A stretch of DNA of 64,000 nt from Varanus komodoensis. Its lineage: Eukaryota > Chordata > Lepidosauria > Squamata > Varanidae. The stretch covers positions 40,209,619 to 40,273,618 of the forward strand of contig NW_025336481.1 in the NCBI RefSeq assembly GCF_004798865.1. The letters are read 5' to 3'. A model generated the notes under the pieces. The model did not search any database and had not been told where the DNA came from. It saw only the letters and a list, made by a program, of their open reading frames with translations. Positions 46,561 through 59,051 of the stretch are shown here, one piece after another. Both the position numbers and the translations under genes were made by a program. Every line of letters begins with the position of its first letter. Positions within the stretch are counted from its first letter, which is position 1.

Positions 46561-49500
46561 TTTATTCTCCATGTTACAAGTTGCATGCACAACACAAAGA
46601 AACTTGCAACTTTCACAGAGGTTTTAACCTTAATGTGGCTCAGCAGCAAAGCATGAAAATTATTATTTGAGCTACTTTCCTAAAAAAACAAGAAGACTCT
46701 CATGGGGGCACATTTTTCATTTTCTTTTCCTCAGAATGTTTCTGTTTCTGTTGTTGTTGTTGTCATGAAGGCTCTTCTGCTGACCTCCCACACAGAGAGG
46801 CCTGATTAATTTAATGGAAGTGGGATTTGTTTTCCAGATATCTGTCAGTTTGAAAGCAGTGTAGAAACATTGCTGGACATGTTTTAAGCTTTGCAATGCA
46901 GAGAAGGAGCCAAAACTAATTTTTGGCTCCTGCGGTGAAAAGGTTTTGACTGTCGATCACAAAAGGTTCTCCTTATGTTTTTGAACAAAAGAGGTACTTA
47001 TCTTGGCTGCTGAGGTGATAAGAAATGTCTTTAAGATCTGGCAGTGGTTTCTTCCCCTCCCTAGTTTATCTGAAGCAGACTTTTAAAAGACAGCCCTCCG
47101 AGGAACTCCAGATTTTTCAGACCTTCCACTGCTACTTTACCCATGTGAGAACTGCAGAAATACCCAGGAATAGCCTGCCAAGCTGCGCGATCTGCCTGCT
47201 TCCATCTTAAGCTCCACCCACCCTTGACTGAGGCTCCATCCACCATCCACAGTGGACTCTTCCCATGGGCCAAAGGCCTTTCATTGGAGAAAAAAATGTT
47301 CTGCAAAATGTTTGCATGCATTTTTGAAAATGTTGAGACAAGAACTGCATCAAAGAATTCACAGCGTTATGGAAACTGAGGGATCGCTGCCTTCTAGTAA
47401 AAATGCTATTCTGAGAAGTGTAAAAATAAAGTTAGTGTGCTTAAACATGCAGTCCAGACATCCAGACATCAATCTGGTATAATTTTACAGAAAGCCTAAT
47501 CTAACAGCTTATACCAACACCCTCGAAAAAGGCTGAATGCTGGTAATACACCCTTCTACACCCAATGTTGTGACTCTCCCTTTCTCCATCGCAACAGTTC
47601 CTTTCCTAAAACTGTTCTCTTTCCAAGGGTGAGAATGGATGGAGCAAATTAATCCAGTTTTCTTGGCAGTATAGAAGTTAACAGTACACACCTCCTATTC
47701 AGTAATAATGGGTGTGCTCCATGCTTGTGAAGAAGAGATCTCCCATCCCCAGTCTAAAAAAAGTAATTAAAGGCTCGAGGTCACACAGAAAGCAGCACGA
47801 CTTCTCTGGTTTAGCTGCGAGCTGGCTCAAATTATCCCTTTTTCAAGGAAAGGAGGCTCTGTTCAGTAACACAGAGACTCACAAGCCTCCACGAAAGGCC
47901 AACAAGTAGGGAAAGCAAAGCAGAATTTGGGGGTGCTCCCAGATTAAAGCTAGAAGACTTATGGGTCAGGGACCGGGTTTTCCCCATCAGGGAAGCCCCA
48001 CATGCAGCAAAACGGAGCTAGGTATCTGCCCTTCTCTTCCGTCAGAGGAGTGACGGGGACATGGCCAGCTCTGCACCATCTTGGCCCATCCCTTCTCCAT
48101 CCCACACTGCAGGAAGGAAGCAAGGCTGCGGAATGCAACTGACGTGCCTCCACTTCATTTCATGACAGGGAAGCCGTGGGATGTGGCCAGGCCTGGTGGA
48201 GAATCAAAGGAGACACGGCCTTGGAGAAAGGGAGCAAGACTGTATGCCGAGATGAATGGTGGGATGAATGGTAAGAACAAAAAGAAATGCAAATGTACAG
48301 CATATTGTGCTTGCAACTATCTGTAGTTTCAGACTACAGGAGGGCTTGGAGCCGATCCCCCGTGGATACGAGGGTCCTGCTGTATTCTAAAAATACATGG
48401 GGGCACATGGAAAGATCTGAGATGTTTAGTTGTTTCACTTTCATGCTTCAGAGCTCTTTTTGCCTTTAAATGAAAACAAAAGTGTTTATTTTCTTCAGTC
48501 AAATACTGGAGGATAAGTGGATTCTCCAGCACTGTTTCTGCTCTCACTCACCATGGATGAAATTAGCAACTAGCATTAAAAGCAAAAAGGCCTTCTCATC
48601 TATCCTGGCCTCTCCTCTTGCAAGCCAGTCTGTTTTATTCTAGGTAGCAACAGTAATGGCTTTATCAGCGTCTTTTAAAAGTTCAGAAAAAAGACAAAGT
48701 AATACCAGCTCAGAAGCATCAACTGTAGGCTCATAAATGTTGCCTAAACACTCCGTTTGCTGGAAATAATAATAATAAAAAAAAAACCCATGCACACGCA
48801 AACACACATACCCCAAACAAACTGGGTCACTGGAGGTGTAAAAAACCACGGCTATCAAAAAGCCCTTTGTTGAAAGTCTAACTGTATCATCTTCTGAAGT
48901 GTCAACAAGACACATTGAAAAGAGTCACAGAAGTGCACACCTTTTGTCTCACAAGAAAAGAGGCATTTTTCACACTGCAGGACGGTGGTATGATGAAAAG
49001 GGGCTGCAAGCAAAACAAAATCCTTGGAAGAGACTTGGGCATGTGAGGATAAAAGTCTTAAAGGGCTGAGCTAATGGATCAAACGGTCGCCCTTCCAAGC
49101 AGCAAATGTGCGCGTGCCTGTGTTATACTTCTCATTGTCAGCAGCTGTTGTGAAGCTCTACATGCCATGGAGGGGACAACTGGAGGGACCTTTCTCTGCA
49201 AAGCAAGTTTCTTCTCCTAGCCAGGGTAGCATTACCAGTAGAAGGAGCAGCTGAGAGGACCTGGAGGTCAGAACGGAGCGTGCCTGTGCCTTCTGGGCTC
49301 CCCTGCTGCCTTCTGATGCCGCACAGACACTGTCCCACCACTGGTACCCAGGGCGGATTCAGCTGCCGGTGCCCAGCATCTGTATGCAGAACGGGGATGT
49401 GGGATGCACGCACCCCTGTCCTTTGCCTTTGGCAGGAACAGGTCTAGGGGCAGCTCTGGTTTAGCCAAGGTGGCCATCCAGAAGTCGTTGGACACCAGCC

Positions 49501-49996
49501 GTGTGCATCCCTGCCCACAGGCCATGTTGGCTGTGACTGATGGGGCTTGGAATCCAGCAGCATCTAGAGGGCCAGGCTTAGGCTCAGTGTAGACATCACA
49601 TTCTGGATTCTCTAACTATGAGTACGCCGGGCTCCTTCCACCTTTTCTCTTCCCTTGCTCCGATCCCATTGTTCACGTTCCATTTGCAGTTCTTGGCAGC
49701 CATATTCAGGTTCTTGTCATCGTTGTAGCATTTGTTGTTCTTTCCCTCTGCCAGACTGCCCACTGCCTCGTGGGGAGAGGGGGAAGGTCCTTATTCATCC
49801 TGCCCCTTCCATCACATTCCCTAATCACCTTCCATGTACCGGGAAGGCAAATGGCTGCTGGAGGGACCCTCCTGTACTTGGAAAGTGCATCCAGGGAAAG
49901 AGCAAATGCCTTCCTGCAAGAGTTCCCTTCCCAAGATGACAATGGGGTCACAAGCAGGCAAGGGACCAATACCCTCCTATGTGCTCTCCCTCCCAT
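46561..49996. other. No recognised gene; MITE scrap near 49527-49580
   Basis: ACTGATGGGGCTTGGAATCC, AGCAGCATCTAGAGGGCCAG at 49527-49580 resembles half of a palindromic MITE. Frames on both strands through 49138-49592 and 49655-50003 lack signatures. Nothing else was identified. Confidence 0.4.
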
Positions 49997-50338
49997 TGTT
50001 TAGTCGCAAAGTCATGCCCGACCCATCGTGACCCCATGGACAACATTCCTCCAGGCCTTCCTGTCCTCCACCCTCCCTTGGAATCCACCCAAGCTCATAC
50101 CCACTGCTCCAGTGACTCCATCTAGCCACCTCATCCTCTGCCATCCCCTTCTTCTTTTGCCATCAATTGTTCCCAGCAGCAGGCTCTTCTCCCGTGAGTC
50201 CTTCCTTCTCATTAGGTGGCCAAAGTATTTGAGTCTCATCTTCAGCACCTGACCCGCTAAAGAGCAGTCAGGGTTGATTCCCTTTAAGATTGACTGGTTT
50301 GATCTCGTTGCAGTCCAGGGGACTCTCAGGAGTCTTCT
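49997..50338 (-). mobile_element. BovB (RTE) LINE 3' end, antisense
   Basis: The minus frame 50248-50012 reads LKMRLKYFGHLMRRKDSREK, SLLLGTIDGKRRRGWQRMRW, LDGVTGAVGMSLGGFQGRVE and DRKAWRNVVHGVTMGRA, the BovB ORF2 C-terminus. The start of the DNA, TTGTTTAGTCGCAAAGTCAT, is the BovB 3' end. Together with 43222-43972 the window shows most of the last third of BovB in two copies. This copy is 5'-truncated. Confidence 0.95.
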
Positions 50339-50390
50339 CCCTCCCTCCCTCCCTCCCTCCCTCCCTCCCGTTGTTGTTAGTCACAAAGTC
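50338..50390. repeat. (CCCT)n microsatellite followed by a second BovB-type tail
   Basis: About eight CTCC units (50338-50369) lead into GTTGTTGTTAGTCACAAAGT (50370-50389), the 3' end motif of BovB or a BovB-tailed SINE. Only about 20 bp of that second element is seen. Confidence 0.75.
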
Positions 50391-50534
50391 TCCCTCCCAT
50401 GCTGGCCATCAAATGGGGTGAGGTGGGAAACACCCAAATTTGGCTTTAGATGCAGTGTTAGGCACTGGCCAGTATTTCAGATTACAGCCAGCTAAGCTTG
50501 CCAATTGGCTTCTAGACATAGTTGGGAAAGAGCA

Positions 50535-50712
50535 ACCCGCATATACTGAATCAAACCATTGCTCCATTTGGCCCAGTGTTGTCAGCACTGACCGGCAGGA
50601 GCTTTGCAGGGAGGATTCTTTCCTAGAACCACTCAGAGAGGCCAGCGGGGGAACCTGGGACCTCCTGCATGCGAAGCAGGAATTCTACAGCTTAGCTATG
50701 GCTCCTCTCTGT
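50535..50712 (-). mobile_element. tRNA-derived SINE (second family), antisense
   Basis: CGCATATACTGAATCAAACC, ATTGCTCCATTTGGCCCAGT, GTTGTCAGCACTGACCGGCA and GGAACCTGGGACCTCCTGCA. The minus-strand head reads GAGCCATAGCTAAGCTGTAG (A-box region) and AGGTCCCAGGTTCC (B-box region). Longer than the copy at 11580. Confidence 0.88.
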
Positions 50713-52659
50713 GGTTCACATTAATCCTGAGCACAGGGGACAGTGTAAGGCGCAAGGTGAGGCAGAGGGATATTATTTCGACCATTCTGCCTGTGCTTGA
50801 TCTTCATGCAAATCACGGTTTGACTTTTGCAAACTTCAATACTGATTTTGCAGGATGGGGCATTTGTATCCTTTGAAGAAGCAGAATCCTATTTTAGCTT
50901 TATAGTAATACTGGAGCACACAAGAGCAGAAGAAGTGCAAAGTCACAGCAACTTTCCTGAGGTCACTCCTGTGAAATCCACAGCGGAGCAGAAAGGTGAA
51001 CCTGCATTTCCCTATATTGAATTGCAACATCTGTAGCTTTTGCTTCTGGGTGGAGGTGCAGTGTTTCCTGCTGCTCTGCCACCCAGGGGTACACTGAAGC
51101 TTCTTGACAGTCAGGGAGGGAAATGTGTAAAATGTAGTATTGCCTTCACAAAATTCAGCATAGGAAAAACCTTTTTCTAGATCTTTGGGTGAGCTCACAG
51201 TGATGGGATGCTGGATTGTTGAGTTGGAAAGCAGGGAAGAAACTAAGCCTTGCATAGTGGAGAAACCATGTTTCCCATCGTGGAAGGAATGGGAAATGGG
51301 GACTAGAAAGACCTGGGTCCAAATCCTGACCTACCATGAGACCATCTGGATAAGCTTGTTGCACGCATACTCTCTCAGCCAGCCTGCCTTACAGGGTCAA
51401 AAGGATGTGTGGAAAGGAGACAGTGCCCTGATTTCCTTGGATGTACAGTGGTGTAAAGACATAGCCACATGTGCTTGAAGGTGCAATCCGATGCAGGTTT
51501 AGGAAGAAGGAGGGCATACAATTCCCAGCATGCCCTTGTGCAGGTCCTAACATTACACCCTAAGGCACACACAGATGAGCTACTTGGTTTTTCTACAGTC
51601 ACTCTATCTGTCCCTAGAACAAATTTTGCTAAAGATACGCTAAACAATTTAACAGTTGGTCTGCTTCCTGCATAGGATTCACATTCAGAGAGCACACATT
51701 CTTCTTAGCCAGGTGTTTCCCATAGCCCCGCAGCCACAAAATCATCCTTTTTACATATGCCTAACCAAACCTTTCACTGGTGCATGCTGCAGAACCAGAA
51801 TTTATCTGTTCACTTTCCTCCCCTCTTCCCATTTCTTCCTGCTGTGCTTTGCAGTCAATAAGACTGCTTTCAAATGTTCTCTTTCTTTTTCTCCACTCGA
51901 TATATGCTGGACTCCTGCAAGAGCTATTTTTAAAAACAGTATACACTTATGAATTTTTTAAAAAACCACACAACCCCAAAAGGGAATATCTGTGAATAAG
52001 AGCTACATCTGTAGTTACACTTAGAACTCTAAAAGCTACACTGGCAAGAAACACATTTGCTTTGAGGAATACTTTTATCACCGTGTAGAATGAGCATAAA
52101 ATGCTGGGGAGGGTTGCAAAATGCAGACACAATACTTGCAAGGAACCTACCATGGAGGCCAGAGCAGAAAAAGTGAATGCTGGCTGGCTGAACACCTTCA
52201 GTCAACAGCTTTGACCTAAGCCAGGTCCTTAGTCAAGGACCAAACTAGAAGCCCATTAGTTCTACCAACAAGTATGAACAGAGCATCACTTAGGCAGCCA
52301 CAGATGAATTGCCAAAAAAGAGGAAATCTCTCACCAAAGAGAGAAGGCAAAGATTTCCTTAAATGTTGCATTTGCTCTTTTACAAGGATGGATTCATTTA
52401 TTACATTCCTATTCCACTCAATGGTCAAAGCTGTTTAGGTGGCTCACCAAAATTAACTCTGAAATGCACAAAGATAAAACTGATAAATAATTTTAGCATA
52501 CAGAAATTAGGCTGCTGTAGAGTTTTGGCTGTTGGGTGATACAGTTTTGGCTGTTGGTGTTTGGTTTGAAACAAAAGAACAATAAGACAGCTCAAGTTAA
52601 TTTTAAAAAATCTGTACTATCAAATACCAGGGAGTAGAAGAAAGTTTTTACCTGGCATG
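50713..52659. other. No recognised gene; minor direct repeat
   Basis: AGTTTTGGCTGTTGG occurs twice about 25 bp apart near 52519 and 52544. The two overlapping frames at 50836-51255 show no domain. Confidence 0.45.
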
Positions 52660-52925
52660 AAAAGGTGGGTTCAAGCAACACATAACCCACACTCAGAAGT
52701 TGAGAATGGGGTGGCACTGAACCATGGGTTTACCATGTTGTCTGAACTCAGCTGTGCTAACAAGCTCTGGCTTGTTGACTATGAACAACACATGAAGAGA
52801 ACCTGGGGTTTGTTCTCGAGTTGTGGGTTGTTCACCATGGTTTGCTATCTCAGCTGGGTTCAGAGAACATGATAATCATGTTTCAGCAACAAACTATGGT
52901 TCAGCAGCAAGATACTCTGAACCTA
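52660..52925. repeat. Dispersed CCATGG-type repeat
   Basis: ACTGAACCATGGGTTTACCA, CTCTGGCTTGTTGACTATG, TTGTTCACCATGGTTTGC, AGCTGGGTTCAGAGAACATG and CATGTTTCAGCAACAAACTA. It shares several motifs with the flanks of the 5S-SINE at 8366. Imperfect internal palindromes suggest a MITE. Confidence 0.55.
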
Positions 52926-53370
52926 TATGCAGTCCCTGAGCATCGGTTATCCCATTGCCTGCACTCAGTCAATGTTAATGCCAGGCAAGCCTCACTGGGG
53001 AGCACCAAGACGGCCCTTCCCCCGTCGCTGCCATGCTCCTTGGGATGAGGTCCTCGGAAAAGGACCTCAAAAGCAGGTCATGGTGAATGGGCCGGTACCT
53101 ATCAGGAGCAGCACTCCATTAGGAACGTGCACATTTAGAAATAATTATCATTGTTTAAATAGCAAAAGCAAGCAACTCACCATAGTCTGGAAGACCGACT
53201 GGGTGCTGTTCCTGTCTGCTCTGGTGCTGACTGTTGACGGGCAGCCATATTAATGGTGCATTATCTTTAAACTGGACTTTGAAACCAAGGAGACCTTCAA
53301 ACAGAGGACTGTCCTCAGTAAAAGAGGGCATACAGACACCCAAGTGTAGGGCATGGCAGGTTTAAGTATG

Positions 53371-53525
53371 AAACACAGAAACAGAGTGAGTCAGAAGGGG
53401 CCTCCCGGGCCATCTAGTCTGACCCTGGCTCCAGCCGGCTCCGCTCTTGACATGCCCACCATGTGCAAGGCCAGCCTGAAGACCAAACCGCGGCTCTCCT
53501 GCTCCCAGCCCAGCCACGAGTCCCT
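53371..53525 (-). mobile_element. CR1 LINE 3' end (family B), antisense
   Basis: AAACACAGAAACAGAGTGAG, TCAGAAGGGGCCTCCCGGGC, CATCTAGTCTGACCC match the copy nested at 2266 and, in reverse, the 3' end at 41045-41605. Truncated at the left edge of family similarity near 53525. Confidence 0.85.
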
Positions 53526-54664
53526 TCTAATGTATGATCAGAAGGCCTTAAGGAGTGAAGTAACGGGTTACACAGTGCTACCTTCTGATGCTCAAATTAC
53601 TTAATAGGAACAGTGTTTCCTTTGGCACTATCACGAGCTGCCCCCTGACTGCGGCCTTTCATTTATCTGTCCATAAGTCGATGAATATATAGGGCTTGGC
53701 AGCAGTTCTCAAGTAGGTTACTGGGAGAAGTCCGCAGAACAGCATAAACAGCCCATTCATGTACCGTGCTGTTTTCTTTAGGCAGACAGAGAGCAGAATA
53801 CAGCAAAACATTTTGCCCTCCCTCTCTCTCATCAGAATTGGACCAGAGAACCCCAAGGAAAGTGCTCAGAAGTACATGCAAAAGGCATTGTATTCACACA
53901 ATTCATCCGAAAAATTCACACCACAGTGATGTGATATAAAAGAGTGATAGCCTATGGCCTACAAAGATAATCTGGAACAAGGTTGGAGGGAGACTGAAAA
54001 AGAATCCCTCCCTTTCAAGGTGAGCTTCGCATGCAGCTACCCTGAGTGGAAGGGCCCTTTCGTTAACCCAGAAAATTACGGGCAGCCAGCAATCCATTGC
54101 ATGGATCAGTTCAAATTGAGTAGAACATCAAAAGGTGTTAGGAATCACAGTACTGTCAAGGCTCTTTAATCACACTGTTTAAATCATTTTAATTATATTA
54201 ATAAAAGTAATTAAATTACAACACTAAATGCAGAATGGAGGCCAGTTTACTTATTAATGCCCAGTGGTCATTAGAGGCTTCATTATCCTATCGAGCCATT
54301 TTCATTTTTCACTATGAATATGATAATTATAGCATACATATGTGGCTTTCAGGAAGTAGACGGTGACCTATTTTTAATGACTGTTATGCTAGCGAGGACT
54401 GTTTGCCGTTTCCAGGAGCTCTTTTTCCTCTTAGACACGTTTTCAAAACTGAAGATGGGATGGGGCAGCTGAAGGAGACCCGCAACTGGCTCCCGCCCAC
54501 CACATTCAGCGTGCATCCTGCTAAAGGCCAAACAAGGCAGAACAACTTGGAATACAGCAAGTCTAAATCAAAAAACTAACCATTTCCTGTCCTTTCATGA
54601 CACTCAGCCATGCAAAAAGGTCAATTCCATGATGGGAATCATTACTAACGGAATTAAAATAAAC
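53526..54664. other. No recognised feature
   Basis: No repeat family or exon identified. Confidence 0.45.
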
Positions 54665-54853
54665 CTGTCCAAACCTTTTTATTCTCCCACTATTTTAATT
54701 GCTGATTTGTTTTAATCTGTGGTTTTATACCTAATTCTGGATGCTGTGCTACTCTTATTTCTTTTTTTTCTCTATTTTATTACTGATGTTGTGAACTGTT
54801 GAGACATCTGTGATGGGTTGGTATACAAAGGTTTTAAATAAATAAATACAACC
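54665..54853 (+). mobile_element. L2/CR1-clade LINE 3' end, sense
   Basis: T-rich UTR (TTTTAATTGCTGATTTGTTT, GGTTTTATACCTAATTCTGG), then TTGTGAACTGTTGAGACATC, GGGTTGGTATACAAAGGTTT and an AAATAAATAAATA tail. Weak GCCGCCC motif, so a more diverged subfamily than at 59755. Confidence 0.72.
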
Positions 54854-54854
54854 T

Positions 54855-54970
54855 TCATGGCAGGGAGAATGACTTGCAGGCCAAAATGCCTGGAAAGCCA
54901 CAACTCCCATCAGGTCTAGCCAAGAGAAGCAATGATGAAGGATGATGGGAGTTGTAGACACAAGCATTGG
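54855..54970. mobile_element. Palindromic MITE, copy D
   Basis: GCCTGGAAAGCCACAACTCC, CATCAGGTCTAGCC and GATGATGGGAGTTGTAGACA keep the inverted core of the family. The ends are worn. It lies directly against a LINE tail. Confidence 0.65.
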
Positions 54971-56959
54971 GAGAACCACAAGTTGCCTGCTCTTGCTCTG
55001 AACAGACCCATGCTGTGCACTCATCTGGCCACCACTGCAGAAAAGGGTAAGCAAACCAGTGCGGGAAGATGCTCTTGCACCTTGGAGGAGCCTCACCTGC
55101 TCCAGGCTCATGTCTGATTTGTGGGCTTCCCTGTAGACCTCCGGTTAGTTGCAGTGGGAACAGAAAGCTTGGCAAGATCGGCTTTTAGTCTGACCCAACA
55201 GGGCTTTGCTTATGTTTTCACACCAAGAAAGAATTCCACCAAAACGCTTCAGCTATTGTATTAGAGTTCTCCACACTGTGGATTTCCACCTTGGTGCCAG
55301 GAGGCTCCAATGTGCTTGCAACACCTCGACTGGTGCTCATCGAACTCTTTGTCCCTCCTGCTTTTTATTTTATTTCTAAGTTGGTGCGGGGGGGGGGGGT
55401 GAATAAAAGTTACTGGGAGGCTGGCTTGCTGCGAAGCCAAGTGCTACCCTCTAGCACTCTCATTATTTGGCTTCTGCAGAGTAGGGCATTTTCTTTGTGT
55501 GTGTGTTTTGTAGCTCAAAACCTCTTCCTTGTAGTTACTTGTTATTCTTGGACAAGTTATTCTTACTTTTCTTTTCATCTCACCGGTTCACCTGGCAGGT
55601 CCTGACTTCCTAATCTTGAGGCTCAGGTTTCAATAAGGCCTTTTCTGCATTAATTTCAGTAATTGGCTTTGAGCCTCTGCAATAAATCAGCAGAGAACAG
55701 ATTACAGCCTAGTTCCCTGACCAAGATCGGCTTATACATATGCACAAGACCCAAACAGACCCGGGGCTGGCAGACAGACAAGAGTCCATACGAATATAAG
55801 TTCCATCAGTGAAACAAGACCGGGAAGCTTTCTAGGTTAGAAAGATGCTGTTTCCAGCAAACTCTACTGCCTGCTGCCCTCCTATAGATATAATGGACTG
55901 GCCACGAAACAGCCATCTAGCTGGCAATCAGATCTGTACCTCACCAGAAGCCTTTGATCCACCCACTTTAGTTGGGGATGCATCTTATGTCACATCCTAG
56001 AAGGCCCCTCTACTGCAAAGTCTTCCCCCAGTGCCTGCTCCCATGGAGGACATGGAGAAGCAGGAACCCGTGTCAGGGTCAGATCCCCCACCTGTGGAAG
56101 ACTGGCTGTACCAGAACTCTGAGTCTCGCCTCCCCCAGCTCATAACCAGGTGGAAGGCTTGGTAGAGCTGGATTCTCAGTCATCTGCCATGCCTGGCTCA
56201 GTAGCCTGTAATCCGTGTCACAGGCTATCACCTCCTCGCATGCCGGGAGCAGGCTGGACACCACCTTCCTGGAAATGCATAATTTGTGACTCTCCATGCC
56301 TAGCCTCGCAGCCACTTTGGGGGAGCGTACACGGCACCCTCTCAAAATCCAGAAGCGCCAACTGACTCTAAAAGAGTGAGGGCCACTGCTCTACATATTC
56401 TAGGCTTCCCCCTTATTTTCTCGCACTGCTCTCTCTTCTGTTCTTCTGTGCAACAGACCACAAATTCACCAGTTCATGTACATACCACAACGTTGGCAAA
56501 AATGATACAGTACATCCCTATAAATGCCGCTCTGCAGAGAAGAAGATCCATAAATCATCAACGCCAGCTCTGGACTGCATGTTATAAGGCCCTGTCATTC
56601 AACACTTCTCCTATTAATTTCTCCTTATTTCAAACAGACTCCAAAGTAATGTAAATGGACCTCCTGCTGCCCTTTAAAGCCAGTCATGCCAAGCTGCCTC
56701 CAGATTAGGTGATAACTTGCTCTCACATAGCCTAACTTGGTTCGCAAGCAAAACACACATTCCTAAGTTTTCCTTGTGTCCCTCTGGTCATCCCTAGGAT
56801 ATTATCAAACCATGCCGTTATGTCAGAAAAAGGCAATCATTTCAAACGGTGAAACTAGAGGCTGGTTTAGACTAGGGATGGGGTGAAAAATCACTCTTTT
56901 TTATTGGCAGATGCAAATGGGGTGTGGAAAAGATGACTAGATTCCAAGCTCAACCTGGT
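54971..56959. other. No recognised gene; G-run near 55388
   Basis: GCGGGGGGGGGGGTG at 55387 is the only simple repeat noted. No exon or repeat family identified. Confidence 0.45.
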
Positions 56960-57130
56960 CCTTCAGACAATCACGGAATAGTAGAGCTGGAAGGGGCCAG
57001 AAGGCCATCAGGTCCGACCCCCCCCCCCCCCTCAGTGCAGGACACCAAGTTACACCATCCCTCTCAGATGCATCCTGAATGCCTCTCATGTGGGAGGGCA
57101 ATATCCTTTCCTTATAAAATAACATTAAGA
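56960..57130 (-). mobile_element. CR1 LINE 3' terminus, antisense
   Basis: CACGGAATAGTAGAGCTGGA, AGGGGCCAGAAGGCCATCAG, GTCCGACC, a run of 13 C and CTCAGTGCAGGACACCAAGT are the antisense 3' end of CR1. The antisense coding part of CR1 lies at 57495-57915; the two may be one element separated by other DNA. Confidence 0.78.
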
Positions 57131-57369
57131 GTATAACATAAACTGCTACATATGTTTAGCATAAGAATGCTCATCCGCTCAGTTCCTGTCTCTTACACCT
57201 GGAAGAGAGAGGAAAACTGGAAAGATTTCAGCCACAGTTCAGCTACTCATGGGGCAATCCTGTTGCACTTAGACAGAAAAAGTACTACAAATTCCATCAT
57301 CCCCCAGCTAGCAATGCTGGAAGTTATACAATATTTGGAGGTATATAACCTAGAAAAATAACACTTGAA

Positions 57370-57494
57370 AATTGTTCTAATTCATGTTCTAATGCATTCA
57401 TGTTCTAATGTTTGTGCATTTTCAACTTTGTTAACTGCCCGAAGAGCCTCAGCTATTGGGTGGTATAAAATAAATTAATAATATAAATAAAGCC
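57370..57494 (+). mobile_element. L2-like 3' tail between two CR1 parts
   Basis: TTGTTAACTGCCCGAAGAGC, CTATTGGGTGGTATAAAATA and AATTAATAATATAAATAAAG form a LINE-type 3' tail in sense orientation. It is placed between CR1 sections of the opposite orientation. Confidence 0.68.
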
Positions 57495-57915
57495 TTCCAG
57501 GGTAATTGGTTTCATTGTACCACTCTAACAGTCAGGACATTCTTCCTGAAATCTAGCTGGAGCCTGGCTTTCTGTAACTTGAGCCCATTATCCTGTGTCC
57601 TGCACTCTGGGATAAGTGGGAAGAGATCCTGGCCTTCCTCTTTGAGACAGCCTTTCAAAGACTTGAAGAGTGCCATCCTATCTCCCCTCAGTCTTCTATT
57701 CTTGAGGCTAAATATGGCCAGTTCTTTCAACCTCTCCTCATATGGCTTTGTTCCCAGTCCCGGCATCATCCTTGCTGCCCTCCTCTGAACCCTTCCCAGG
57801 TGGTCTCCATCTTTCTTCAGTCACGGTGCCCAGAACGGGACACAGGACTCCAGAGGAGGCCTAACCAGTGCTGAGCTGAGTAGAGGGGAACTAGTACTTC
57901 CTGCGATTTGGAAGT
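57495..57915 (-). mobile_element. CR1 LINE ORF2 C-terminal fragment, antisense
   Basis: The minus frame 57769-57512 reads GLGTKPYEERLKELAIFSLK, NRRLRGDRMALFKSLKGCLK, PECRTQDNGLKLQKARLQLD and FRKNVLTVRVVQ, the CR1 ORF2 end. DNA further right (CAGAACGGGACACAGGACTC, CAGAGGAGGCCTAACCAGTG) continues upstream into ORF2. The final LWNSLP region and UTR do not follow directly. Confidence 0.93.
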
Positions 57916-58742
57916 CAACAGCCTTTGCCATTTTTGCAGCCACATCACAACGTTGACTCAAGAATCACGCAGTACGGCAGCTCTGCTCCAGCGTGCAGGA
58001 ATCCTTTTAGCCTGTGCCCTTAGCTGATCACCAAACATGGTGGCGATGTCAGACCAGTTGCTCTCTACACCAAGGGTTTCCTCTCTTCTTTCAAGCCCAA
58101 TGACCATTTAGTTGGGAAATTATCAGTATCGAATTCACCTTCGACCAAAGATATGCTTCAATAATAAAGCAGGATATTGCGCTACTGCATGGTTGCGGCT
58201 GTTACGCAAAGTCATGTAAAGTAGCCAAGAACTGCAATTAGGCAAGACTGTGACTCAGGACCGAAACACAGAGCTGGGCTGCTTGCAATACAAAGCCCTC
58301 CATTGACCATGTCAGTGCAGTGAAGGCAAAAGCTCCTTACTTAAGAGAGGAGCTGAGCTTACAAAGTGACAGGTACACCCACATAATGTAATCTGCAACT
58401 AAGAAAGAAAAGGGTGTTGCAGCCAACTCCCCTAGCACTAAAATAAGTTCTAAATAATAAAACCAATTATCTCAGGGCATAAACTCAGCCGTTTTTTGAG
58501 TGCTCTTTCTTTCACCCTCTTCCCATTATTCTCAAATGTTGGAGTGCGGTTTATACAAATGCAATTCATTCAAATTATCTTGCAGGCCAACTGCACTCGA
58601 TGGGCTTTCCTACTCTGGGACTGGATTCCAGATTAGGTGGCAGTTTGAATGTTTGAATGTAGCTCCTAGTTTGAATGTAGCAAGACAGAATGACAGACAG
58701 GGTGACCACGTGTCTTTTCTTCTTCTTTTACAGAGAACCATC
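57916..58742. other. No recognised feature
   Basis: No repeat family or exon identified. The sentence-like repetition GTTTGAATGT occurs three times around 58640-58680. Confidence 0.45.
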
Positions 58743-58750
58743 CTCTATTT

Positions 58751-59051
58751 CAGGGGTCCTCAAACTTTTTGAACAGGGGGCCAGTTGAAAGGTGCCGGCA
58801 ATGGGAGCGGGCTGCCGAGGCGGTGTGTGTGGGGGGAATGCGGGCTGGGGGGGCGCGCACGTCCAGCAAGGCAGGGGCGCACAGAGGTCATTTTCTCTGA
58901 GCGAGTCCAAAACACTCTCGGCACAAGCAAGCCGCTACCTCGCCATGTGCACGCCGTGTGTGCACAGCGAGTCCAAAACTTCTACAGTGGGCTGGAAAAA
59001 TGGGCACGGTGGGCCGGATCTGGCCCGCGGGCCGTAGTTTGAGGACCCATG
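58751..59051. mobile_element. Non-autonomous hAT element with target duplication (301 bp)
   Basis: Begins CAGGGGTCCTCAAACTT and ends GTAGTTTGAGGACCCATG, near-perfect inverted termini. Flanking 8-mers CTCTATTT (58743-58750) and CTCTGTTT (59052-59059) differ at one base. The interior holds GGCCGGATCTGGCCCGCGGG and CpG-dense sequence. It contains no transposase. It resembles hAT families with CAGGGGTCC ends that are widespread in vertebrates. Confidence 0.95.

Noticed and set aside
58780-59045. Possible CpG island or promoter
   Set aside because: Also wholly inside a hAT element.
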